Shown piece by piece: positions 43,679 to 51,255 of a stretch of DNA of 64,000 bases. The DNA is from Oceanobacillus luteolus (GTDB lineage: Bacteria > Bacillota > Bacilli > Bacillales > Amphibacillaceae): assembly GCF_023715655.1 (NCBI RefSeq), contig NZ_JAMBON010000002.1, forward strand, positions 154,115-218,114. Reading direction: 5' to 3'. A program made the translations under genes and the position numbers. Under the pieces are notes generated by a model, which was not told the origin of the DNA, ran no database searches, and was given only the letters and a program-made list of their open reading frames with translations. Position 1 is the first letter of the stretch. Every line of letters begins with the position of its first letter.

Positions 43679-43716
43679 AAAAAACTGCTTCTGAGAGAAG
43701 AAGCAGTTTTTTTATT
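43679..43716 (+). terminator. Terminator after aroA(G)
   Basis: AAAACTGCTTCT pairs with AGAAGCAGTTTT around GAGAGA, then a T run. Confidence 0.93.
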
Positions 43717-43857
43717 TTGTAAGTTTGGGAATACTGCTAGTAAGAATCAGTTTATATTTATGACAAACTTATGAAAACACCATGAAAATTTTTGAAAAAA
43801 TTTTCATGGTAGAGTATGATAGAAAAAAGAGCACGAACTATACTGGAGGTATATGTG

Positions 43858-44862
43858 ATGACTGTAACGATTTATGACGTAGCTAGAGAAGCAAACGTTT
43901 CTATGGCTACTGTTTCCCGTGTGGTAAACGGGAATCCGAATGTTAAACCTAGCACAAGAAAAAAAGTGCTAGCAACAATTGAACGATTAGGCTATCGCCC
44001 AAATGCTGTAGCTAGAGGACTTGCTAGTAAGAAAACAACTACGGTTGGAGCGATTATTCCTGATATATCCAATATTTTCTTCTCAGAACTGGCTAGAGGA
44101 ATTGAAGATATTGCAACGATGTACAAGTACAATATTATTTTAAGCAACTCAGACTCCAAAAAAGAAAATGAATTGCAGCTTATCAATACGATGTTGGAGA
44201 AGCAGGTAGATGGAATCTTGTTTATGGGTGGTAATATCACTGATGAACATATCCAGCAGTTCAAAACTTCCTCTGTACCTGTAGTTTTAGCTGCAACATA
44301 TGATTCAAGTAATGAAATTCCATCTGTAAATATTGATTACGAATTGGCAGGCTACGAAGCGACAAAAGATCTGATTGAAAACAATAACAACCAACAACCA
44401 GCAATTGTTATTAGTGTGCCGGATGCGCCGGTGAATAAGCTTAAATATGAAGGCTATCTCCGAGCTTTGGAAGAATCCAATATAGAATTCAGTGAGGAAC
44501 TGGTTATTACGGTCGATTATTCTTACGATGGAGGAATAACGGCAGCAGAGAAACTTCTTGAGTTGGAAGCACTTCCTTCTTCTGTGTTTGTCACATTTGA
44601 TGAAGTGGCAATTGGAGTGATTCATGGGTTCCAAGATCGAGGATATAACGTTCCGGAAGATATTCAAGTATTTGGTTTTGATAATACTAAGCTCGCGAAG
44701 ATGGTGCGCCCGACGTTGTCCACAGTTGTGCAGCCAATGTATGACATCGGAGCTGTCGCAATGCGTCTCTTGACGAAATATATGAACAAAGAAGAAGTAA
44801 CCGATAAAAATGTTGTTCTTCCACATCGATTGGAAAAAAGAAACTCAACAACTTCCAATTAA
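43858..44862 (+). CDS. ccpA: Catabolite control protein A
   Basis: A 334-residue LacI-family regulator: helix-turn-helix [22 protein letters not shown] at residues 3-24, hinge [14 protein letters not shown], and a periplasmic-binding-like core that in CcpA binds HPr-Ser46-P. The start at 43858 follows TGGAGGT; the frame is open upstream without a site. It mediates carbon catabolite control by binding cre sites; cre-like sequences occur here before putB and acuA. Placement between aroA(G) and motP is conserved. Confidence 0.95.
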   Translation: MTVTIYDVAREANVSMATVSRVVNGNPNVKPSTRKKVLATIERLGYRPNAVARGLASKKTTTVGAIIPDISNIFFSELARGIEDIATMYKYNIILSNSDSKKENELQLINTMLEKQVDGILFMGGNITDEHIQQFKTSSVPVVLAATYDSSNEIPSVNIDYELAGYEATKDLIENNNNQQPAIVISVPDAPVNKLKYEGYLRALEESNIEFSEELVITVDYSYDGGITAAEKLLELEALPSSVFVTFDEVAIGVIHGFQDRGYNVPEDIQVFGFDNTKLAKMVRPTLSTVVQPMYDIGAVAMRLLTKYMNKEEVTDKNVVLPHRLEKRNSTTSN

Positions 44863-45013
44863 TGCCGATATAAAATATAAGAAGCTAGGTACGTGAATTT
44901 GCTACTGCTTCCTTCTCCAATGTAACAGGGGGGAAGACAGTAGCTTTAAAAATGAAAAGCCATACCATTCATAACCAGTTTCAAGTATTTTAATGAAGTT
45001 TGGAGAGATTACG

Positions 45014-45859
45014 ATGACGAAAAAAGATATACTGACTCCGATCGGCATAACGTTAGGATTTTTGATGATTATCTTTGCGATTGGATCGAATGGCAACCCA
45101 TCAAATATTTCAATTTTCTTAGATGTTCCTTCTATATTTATCGTTATCGGTGGATTAGTAGCCTCCTTGTTGATTACGTTTAAATTTGAGCAAATTAAAC
45201 TAACAAGAGGAGTAGTCAAAGAGTCTTTTATCAAAACTGAAAACCGGTTACCCGAATTGGTAGAGTTATTCACTCGCCTATCGGAACGAGCTAGAAGAGA
45301 AGGAATTCTTGCTCTTGAAAATGAATTGGAAGATGTGGATGACCCTTTTATAAAAAAAGGAATTATGCTTGCGGTCGACGGTATTGAACCTGAAGTCATA
45401 ACTGATATTTTAAATGCGGAGATAACTGCCATGGAAGAACGCCATTATAAAGGTCGTTCGATCATTGAAAAGGCAGGAGAATACGCTCCAGCTTGGGGAA
45501 TGATTGGTACGTTAGTTGGTCTCGTACTCATGTTGAACCAACTTTCTGATCCGGCAACACTTGGACCGGCAATGGCTATTGCTCTAATAACCACATTATA
45601 CGGTACAGTGCTTGCGAACCTTGTTTTCCTTCCAATGGCTAGTAAACTTGAGACAAAGACAGAAGAGGAAGTGTTTCTTAAGCAAATTATCATTGAAGGA
45701 ATTATTGGAGTTCAATCTGGACAAAATCCAAGAATTTTGGAAGAAAAACTTAGTGCTTTCGTTTCCTATTCGGATAGGGAAAAATATAAAGAAGCCATGC
45801 AAAAGGAAGAAGAAGCTATTCGTTCAGGAATGGTGGAGGATCGAGTAAATGAAGCGTAG
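45014..45859 (+). CDS. motP: Sodium-type flagellar stator protein MotP
   Basis: A 281-residue MotA-family protein with four membrane segments. The last pair contains PAWGMIGTLVGLVLMLNQL near residue 160 and ALITTLYGTVLANLVFLPMA near 190, with stator prolines. The cytoplasmic loop has the charged ELFTRLSERARREGILALE motif that meets the rotor. It overlaps motS by 11 bp. The ccpA-motPS linkage and PomA-like sequence point to the sodium-driven MotPS stator rather than proton MotAB. Start follows TTTGGAGAG. Confidence 0.92.
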   Translation: MTKKDILTPIGITLGFLMIIFAIGSNGNPSNISIFLDVPSIFIVIGGLVASLLITFKFEQIKLTRGVVKESFIKTENRLPELVELFTRLSERARREGILALENELEDVDDPFIKKGIMLAVDGIEPEVITDILNAEITAMEERHYKGRSIIEKAGEYAPAWGMIGTLVGLVLMLNQLSDPATLGPAMAIALITTLYGTVLANLVFLPMASKLETKTEEEVFLKQIIIEGIIGVQSGQNPRILEEKLSAFVSYSDREKYKEAMQKEEEAIRSGMVEDRVNEA

Positions 45860-46631
45860 ACCGGTCAAAAAAAAGCAGGATAAAGGGGCAGCAAAGTGGC
45901 TTGTAACTTATTCTGATATGGTAACTTTGATTCTTGTATTCTTTATCTTATTGTTTTCGATGTCAACTGTTGATCAAATCAAACTAGAAGCAGTAGCACA
46001 GTCTTTTCAAGAACGAGTAATATTCGATTTTATGCCTTCCATTGTACCAAATGACCAACCCGAAAATACTGAGGCCGCGGAAACGGCTGAGGATGATCAT
46101 TCAGATGATCCTATTGATTTGGATAGGGCCTTAGATGAATATGAAAGTAAAGCTCAGGAAGATGAATCCTTGAATCAACTGATAGATAGTGTAGAGGATT
46201 ACCTGGATGAACATGATTTAAATGATATTGTTTCAGCGACCCGTACAGAACGGGGAGTATTGTTAGTGATACAAGAAAGTATATTTTTTGACACTGGAGA
46301 AGCTATTATTCTAGAAGAAGGAAAACCGTTTCTAGAAGAACTGGCAACTTTATTCTCACAATTGCCAAATGATATAAAGGTAGAAGGGCATTCCGATAGT
46401 AGACCAATTAATACATATCGATATCCGTCCAACTGGGAATTATCTGGAGCTAGAGCCAGCAGTGTAGTCAGGTATTTTATTGAGGAATTTAATTTAGATG
46501 AATCGCGCTTTTCGATAGCAGGGTATGCTGATACGAGACAAATTGCACCTAATGATACGGAAGAAAACATGAGTATGAATCGAAGAGTCGAGATAACAAT
46601 CTTGAATACGGATGCTCAAGAAGAAAATTAA
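45849..46631 (+). CDS. motS: Sodium-type flagellar stator protein MotS
   Basis: A 260-residue MotB-family protein: basic N-terminus, single membrane helix with the ion-carrying Asp23 (TYSDMVTLILVFFILLFSM), an acidic linker (residues 75-115) and an OmpA-type peptidoglycan-binding domain (about 140-255) with EGHSDSRP and NWELSGARASSVVRYF. It forms the ion channel with MotP and anchors it to the wall. The gene starts inside the 3' end of motP, so translation is coupled. Confidence 0.92.
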   Translation: MKRRPVKKKQDKGAAKWLVTYSDMVTLILVFFILLFSMSTVDQIKLEAVAQSFQERVIFDFMPSIVPNDQPENTEAAETAEDDHSDDPIDLDRALDEYESKAQEDESLNQLIDSVEDYLDEHDLNDIVSATRTERGVLLVIQESIFFDTGEAIILEEGKPFLEELATLFSQLPNDIKVEGHSDSRPINTYRYPSNWELSGARASSVVRYFIEEFNLDESRFSIAGYADTRQIAPNDTEENMSMNRRVEITILNTDAQEEN

Positions 46632-46674
46632 AAGAAGCAGTAAATATGAACCTCATATTTCTGCTTCTTTTTGT
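46631..46674. terminator. Bidirectional terminator between motS and the MurE-like gene
   Basis: AAAGAAGCAG and CTGCTTCTTT enclose a further AAATATGA/TCATATTT stem; T-rich tails on both sides. Confidence 0.85.
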
Positions 46675-48150
46675 TTATTGAAATACCTTTGTTTCCATGG
46701 CTTTTTGTACAATCTCTTTTTCAGAGAAGTAAATTTCTTCGTCTCCGATTACTTGAGTTGTTTCATGCCCTTTACCTGCAAGCAATATACAGTCATCTTG
46801 TTCACTAATCTCTATCGCATATTGAATTGCTTTCTCGCGATCACGGATTTCGATGAATTTACCTTTATTTCGTTCGATGGCATCAGTTGTTTCTTTCATT
46901 ATCGTTTCAATATCGTGGTTTTTTGGATTATCTAAAGTCACAATTGAAAAGTCGGCATATTCAGCTGCTACACGTCCCATACCATAACGTTTATCTCTGC
47001 CGTTTTCACTCATGTCTGCGTATACTCCAAAGACGAGTATAATATTACCTTTTACGAAAGGTTTAAGAATACTGATTGTTTTTTGCAGCGCATCTTCTGT
47101 ATGTGCAAAGTCGACAATTACATTGAAATTCCCTGAGGAGTATACTGTTTCAAATCTGCCGTCAATGTTACTTACATTAGCCAACCCTGTTTGAATTGCT
47201 TCAATAGCGATTCCATTACTATATGCAGCTGCAATCGCAGCTAGGCTGTTTGAGACATATATTTCACCAGGCAGATGAATGTTGATTTTGGCTGTTTCAA
47301 ACGGTGTATGTAATGTGTAAGATGTTCCCTCGAGAGAATATTCAATATCAGAAGCATAAAAGTCAGCTTTCTCATGGATTCCATATGTCAACGTTTTAAC
47401 ATTGGAATCTCTTAATTGTTCAATTAATCTCTGGCCATAGATGTCGTCCGCATTGATGATATTAGCCTTTTCAGTCATCGTAAATAATTGCGCCTTAGCT
47501 TCAAAGTATTCATCCATTGTTTTATGTAACTCTAAATGATCCGGACTTAAATTGGTAAAAATACCCGTACTGAATTTAGTATGTGCCACCCGTTTTAATT
47601 GTAAAGAGTGGGAAGAAACTTCGATTAGACAGTAATCGTGGTCTGTGATCGCCATATCTTTTAGGAATTTCTGTAAATCGACTGATTCAGGTGTAGTATT
47701 GTTTGTTGGTATCAATTCATCGTCTATTACCGTGCCCAATGTACCAATTACACCGGTTTTATGGTTGGCTTCATTCAAAATGGACTTTAAGAAATGAGTG
47801 ATGGAAGTTTTACCATTTGTACCCGTTATACCTATCACATTTATGTCGTCAGATGGATTGTCATTGAAATTGCTGGCAACCTTAGCCATCGCATTTCTAG
47901 TATTCTCTACTTTAATGACAGTTACTCCGTTTGGCACATGTATATCCTTTTCCACTAGGACAGCAACTGCACCATTTTGAATTGCTTCTTCAGCTTTATC
48001 ATGTCCATCCAGTGTGAAACCGGAAATGCAAATGAATAAACTATTAGTCTGCTTAATACGAGAATCAAAAATTATTTCAGAAATATCTTGGTCTAGTGTC
48101 CCTTGGACCAAGTCATATTCCATATCCTTTAGGATGTTACTAAGTCTCAT
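46675..48150 (-). CDS. MurE-like amino-acid ligase (UDP-MurNAc-tripeptide synthetase paralogue)
   Basis: A 491-residue Mur ligase with MurE architecture: N-terminal UDP-binding domain with FDSRIKQTNSLFICI, ATP loop GITGTNGKTS (107-116), TTPESVDLQ, HSLQLKRV, the carbamylated lysine in YFEAKAQLF (K219) and a C-terminal domain. The amino-acid motif reads DNPK at 407-410, not DNPR (meso-DAP) or the lysine-type DNPA; the usual FGCGGDRD block is FGVYADMSENGRDKR. It is outside the division-wall cluster, between motS and acuC. It may add a different residue or be a second MurE. Start follows AAGGAG. Confidence 0.85.
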   Translation of the reverse strand: MRLSNILKDMEYDLVQGTLDQDISEIIFDSRIKQTNSLFICISGFTLDGHDKAEEAIQNGAVAVLVEKDIHVPNGVTVIKVENTRNAMAKVASNFNDNPSDDINVIGITGTNGKTSITHFLKSILNEANHKTGVIGTLGTVIDDELIPTNNTTPESVDLQKFLKDMAITDHDYCLIEVSSHSLQLKRVAHTKFSTGIFTNLSPDHLELHKTMDEYFEAKAQLFTMTEKANIINADDIYGQRLIEQLRDSNVKTLTYGIHEKADFYASDIEYSLEGTSYTLHTPFETAKINIHLPGEIYVSNSLAAIAAAYSNGIAIEAIQTGLANVSNIDGRFETVYSSGNFNVIVDFAHTEDALQKTISILKPFVKGNIILVFGVYADMSENGRDKRYGMGRVAAEYADFSIVTLDNPKNHDIETIMKETTDAIERNKGKFIEIRDREKAIQYAIEISEQDDCILLAGKGHETTQVIGDEEIYFSEKEIVQKAMETKVFQ

Positions 48151-48256
48151 GTCCGTTCAGCTCCTTCTCAGAATGACAAGGTCAAATATTTAACAAGTTG
48201 CTTTACTAATTATATATCTTCTTAAAATGATTGTCTATGTACGAAACGATGAAGAG

Positions 48257-48289
48257 TAAAAAGAAAGGAAGGACCCAATCGGATCCTTC
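48257..48289 (-). terminator. Terminator after acuC
   Basis: On the minus strand GAAGGATCC pairs with GGGTCCTTC around a short loop and is followed by CTTTCTTTTT; overlaps the acuC stop codon. Confidence 0.85.
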
Positions 48290-49454
48290 AAGAATTTGAA
48301 TTGCTTATCTTCGCATATTTGAGCATTGCTAACAATAATTTATAATTTTTTTCTTCTATTTCTGACTTCCTTGGAATCTGTGGAAAAGCTTCCTCTCCAT
48401 CATGCCAAGTGCTTGGTAAAGGAACTGGTGATACATGTTGCCATTTATTTAACCAACTGGATGGCAAATCCCCCTCTAAAATACGTTCCGTTTTCATTAC
48501 ACTCCAGATCTGTGCCCATGCTCTCGGCACAACTCGCCAAATATCATATCCTCCGCCACCAGTGGCAATCCATTTTCCGTCACAATATTGATGTGCCAAT
48601 TCATGGGCGAGAAGGGGAATACGTTCGAAAATAGACATCGAACCACATAAGTGAGTTAACGGGTCAAACGTATGAGCATCTGCACCGTTTTGGGTTAAAA
48701 TTACATCCGGCTTAAAATACTCCACAATCTCCTTGAATGCGGTTTCATAAACGTGCAAAAACGACTCATCCTGAGTGTATGCGTCTATTGGAAGATTGAA
48801 GGAGTAACCATGACCTTCCTTAATTCCACGTTCTCTAACATCTCCTGTGCCAGGGAATAAATAACGGCCAGTTTCATGAATGGAAAAGGTGCAGACATTA
48901 GGATCATCGTAAAATGCCCATTGTACACCATCACCATGATGGGCATCGGTATCCACATAAAGCACTTTCAGGTCATATTTATTACGAATATACTTGATAG
49001 CGACCGCGCCATCGTTATAAATACAGAATCCTGCAGCTTGACGTTCGAAACCGTGATGCAGTCCTCCACCAAGATTTAAAGCATGGTCAGCTTGGCCTGA
49101 CAAGACAGCGTCGACGGCAGTTAGGGTTCCACCCACCAAATAACTTGAAGCTTCATGCATATTAGGGAACATCGGAGTATCTTCTGTTCCCAGCCCAAAA
49201 ACAAGTCCTTCTTCTTTAGTCAAGTTGCCCTTGCTGGCTTTCTTAACCGCTTCGATATATTGAGTTTCGTGAAATAATGCCAATTCTTCCTCTGTAGCTT
49301 TTCTCGGTGGGATAATATCCTCTTCATCCAGCAAGTTACTAGTTTCGAGCAGATCTTTAGTCAATAGTACCCGTTGTTGATTGAAAGGGTGGTCATCATT
49401 AAAACGATAGGTCGAAAAGTCATCTGAAAATACAAATTTAACTTTTTTACTCAT
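48288..49454 (-). CDS. acuC: Acetoin utilization protein AcuC (class I-type deacetylase)
   Basis: A 388-residue zinc deacetylase of the histone-deacetylase family, with GGGLHHGFERQAAGFCIYND-type active site (His-His pair near 135), YVDTDAHHGDGVQWAFY metal ligands near 168, and GGGGYD near 300. In B. subtilis AcuC deacetylates and reactivates acetyl-CoA synthetase. Its ATG overlaps the acuB stop (ATGA), so translation is coupled. Confidence 0.93.
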   Translation of the reverse strand: MSKKVKFVFSDDFSTYRFNDDHPFNQQRVLLTKDLLETSNLLDEEDIIPPRKATEEELALFHETQYIEAVKKASKGNLTKEEGLVFGLGTEDTPMFPNMHEASSYLVGGTLTAVDAVLSGQADHALNLGGGLHHGFERQAAGFCIYNDGAVAIKYIRNKYDLKVLYVDTDAHHGDGVQWAFYDDPNVCTFSIHETGRYLFPGTGDVRERGIKEGHGYSFNLPIDAYTQDESFLHVYETAFKEIVEYFKPDVILTQNGADAHTFDPLTHLCGSMSIFERIPLLAHELAHQYCDGKWIATGGGGYDIWRVVPRAWAQIWSVMKTERILEGDLPSSWLNKWQHVSPVPLPSTWHDGEEAFPQIPRKSEIEEKNYKLLLAMLKYAKISNSNS

Positions 49455-50101
49455 AATTTAGGCTCCATAATATTATTTGGCCAGAGTAGTTTAAAACCTG
49501 CATCCCGTATTCCTCGAATGATCGGCATAGGGTTCATCGTCTGTACCCGAAAAACAAGCACTTTGTAATGAGGATCATCAAGATAAGGATAAACGAGCAC
49601 GGAAACAATATTAACGTTGTGATCACCGATTATTTGTGCAACTTCCGGTAAGATTCCTGGTCGGTGAGGAACTTTTACTTCTATTTGTGAACTTTGTACA
49701 TGTGTACCCGTTAATTGAATGAACGTATGGAGCATATGCTTTTCGGTTACGATACCGACAAGTTCATCATTATGGACAACAGGAACGGCTGCAAACTCCT
49801 TCTCATAAAAAATCCTCGCGATTTCCTCCACAAAGTCCAAGGGATGCACAGTTACAACTGGATGACTCATAATGGTTTGAATCTCATTTTGCAATTCCTT
49901 CCTATCTGCATCTTTTAGTAGGGAAGAAGGACTTGCATCTCTAACATCACGATCGGAAACAATCCCAATTACCCGGTTTTCATCATCAACAATCGGTATA
50001 TGTCTTATCTTATTTTTTTTCAGCAAATGTAATGCTTCCTCAATCGTTGCAGTCGGCGGAAGGGTTGGAACATTTGTGTTCATTATACTCTCGACTAACA
50101 T
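49451..50101 (-). CDS. acuB: Acetoin utilization protein AcuB (CBS-ACT protein)
   Basis: A 216-residue protein with a CBS pair (residues 1-125: IRHIPIVDDENRVIGIVSDRDVRDA and AVPVVHNDELVGIVTEKHML) and a C-terminal ACT-like domain (RPGILPEVAQIIGDHNVNI). Such modules sense nucleotides and amino acids. It is part of acuABC although separated from acuA by 290 bp here. ATG 50101 is preferred because GAGGG lies 6 bases upstream; ATG 50107 directly abuts that site. Confidence 0.92.
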   Translation of the reverse strand: MLVESIMNTNVPTLPPTATIEEALHLLKKNKIRHIPIVDDENRVIGIVSDRDVRDASPSSLLKDADRKELQNEIQTIMSHPVVTVHPLDFVEEIARIFYEKEFAAVPVVHNDELVGIVTEKHMLHTFIQLTGTHVQSSQIEVKVPHRPGILPEVAQIIGDHNVNIVSVLVYPYLDDPHYKVLVFRVQTMNPMPIIRGIRDAGFKLLWPNNIMEPKL

Positions 50102-50391
50102 CTTCATCCCTCAATTCTATTTCTATATATTCATTATTCTTATGTCTATTTGGTGGTAGATTTCCTTAAAAGTCATATATAGCCCTGCTTAACATCTGCG
50201 TTATTATGTTTAAGACTCATTTTAAGTGCTTTGTGCCACTGCTCCGTTAATAAGCTTGCAAAAACATGCGCAAGGAATTTGAACTTGTGTACATCACACC
50301 GCAAACATTTGAGGGTGGACTCTATTCTAACGTCTTTTCTAAAGGATCTGTCCGCTTAATTCGTCAATTTCAAGAGTAACTTCGGACCATT
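50102..50391. other. Enlarged gap between acuA and acuB
   Basis: In B. subtilis acuA, acuB and acuC are nearly contiguous. Here 290 bp without a supported gene or terminator separate acuA from acuB. acuB may have its own promoter in this stretch; I see no certain one. Confidence 0.5.
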
Positions 50392-51078
50392 TCATGTTTT
50401 ATTAGGCGCATTTCGTAGGTCGCTGATCGGTTGTTTCCGCTTTTTTGTTTGCTCATATCTAGTTAAAAACCTTAATTTGTCAAATTGTTCAATCGCCTCT
50501 GTGGAAACATTCTTTCCGATTCTAACCATTAATGTATTGGCGGGGTGGGAAATGATTTCTGGATCATCCGTAGGCGCTGGACTTAATCCACCGGAAGCCA
50601 TCATTTTTTCCATTATCTTTCGGTAATCCCAAATACTTAATTTCGTGCCTTCCAAATCCCAATGCCAATAATATTCTGTAGAAATAATAATATAGTTCTC
50701 CATAAAATCATCCATCATGGAGACTTTTATTAAATTAGAAGCAACGCGTTCTCCGCGATATTCTGGTGCGATTTCAATTGCACCGAGTACAATCAATTCC
50801 TCCATATTAAATGTTGACCACCGCTCCAATGGGTCAGGGTAGAGATAGGTCACATAACCTACAATCATTTCTTCTGTACGAGCGATAATTATTCTACCTT
50901 CTTCAAAATCAGCGATTTGAAGAAGCGCTTCAAATTGTTTCTTCGCAGGGCGAAAGGCAATTAATTTTTCATGGAAATTAAATTTTTTCAATTGTTCGGA
51001 TGATAGGGGACCTTCGATGGTTATTGGTCCTTTTGTTGTTTCATAGGTTACCGAATGGAATTCCTTGCTGTGCTTCAC
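50392..51078 (-). CDS. acuA: Protein acetyltransferase AcuA
   Basis: A 228-residue GNAT protein with AcuA-specific sequence: the N-terminal TYETTKGPITIEGPLS, the acetyl-CoA loop region IAPEYRGERVASNLIK (R/Q-x-x-G-x-G/A type) near residue 105, and STEYYWHWDLEGT. It acetylates and inactivates acetyl-CoA synthetase. In B. subtilis acsA lies divergently next to acuA; here that place is taken by a PBP gene. Start is GTG 51078 after TAGGTGGTG. Confidence 0.92.
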   Translation of the reverse strand: MKHSKEFHSVTYETTKGPITIEGPLSSEQLKKFNFHEKLIAFRPAKKQFEALLQIADFEEGRIIIARTEEMIVGYVTYLYPDPLERWSTFNMEELIVLGAIEIAPEYRGERVASNLIKVSMMDDFMENYIIISTEYYWHWDLEGTKLSIWDYRKIMEKMMASGGLSPAPTDDPEIISHPANTLMVRIGKNVSTEAIEQFDKLRFLTRYEQTKKRKQPISDLRNAPNKT

Positions 51079-51127
51079 TGCTTCACCACCTAATAAATTG
51101 TCACGTTTTTATCAGCTACTCTTATCA

Positions 51128-51150
51128 GTTATGCGCTTACAAACATTATA
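51128..51150 (-). promoter_or_regulatory. acuA -10 element with adjacent cre-like site
   Basis: On the minus strand a TATAAT (51145-51150) is followed by TGTAAGCGCATAAC (51128-51141), whose left half matches the CcpA-site consensus exactly. acuABC is CcpA-controlled in B. subtilis. Confidence 0.55.
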
Positions 51151-51220
51151 CATGATTTCATATAAATTTTTTAGTATTTTATGAAAATTGGATGACTCAG
51201 ATAAAACAGTGATTATTCAA

Positions 51221-51253
51221 TAAAAAAATCAGGAGCGTTTTGCTCCTGATTCT
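51221..51253 (-). terminator. Terminator after the PBP gene
   Basis: On the minus strand AATCAGGAGC and GCTCCTGATT form a 10-bp stem followed by T7. Confidence 0.92.
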
Positions 51254-51255
51254 GT

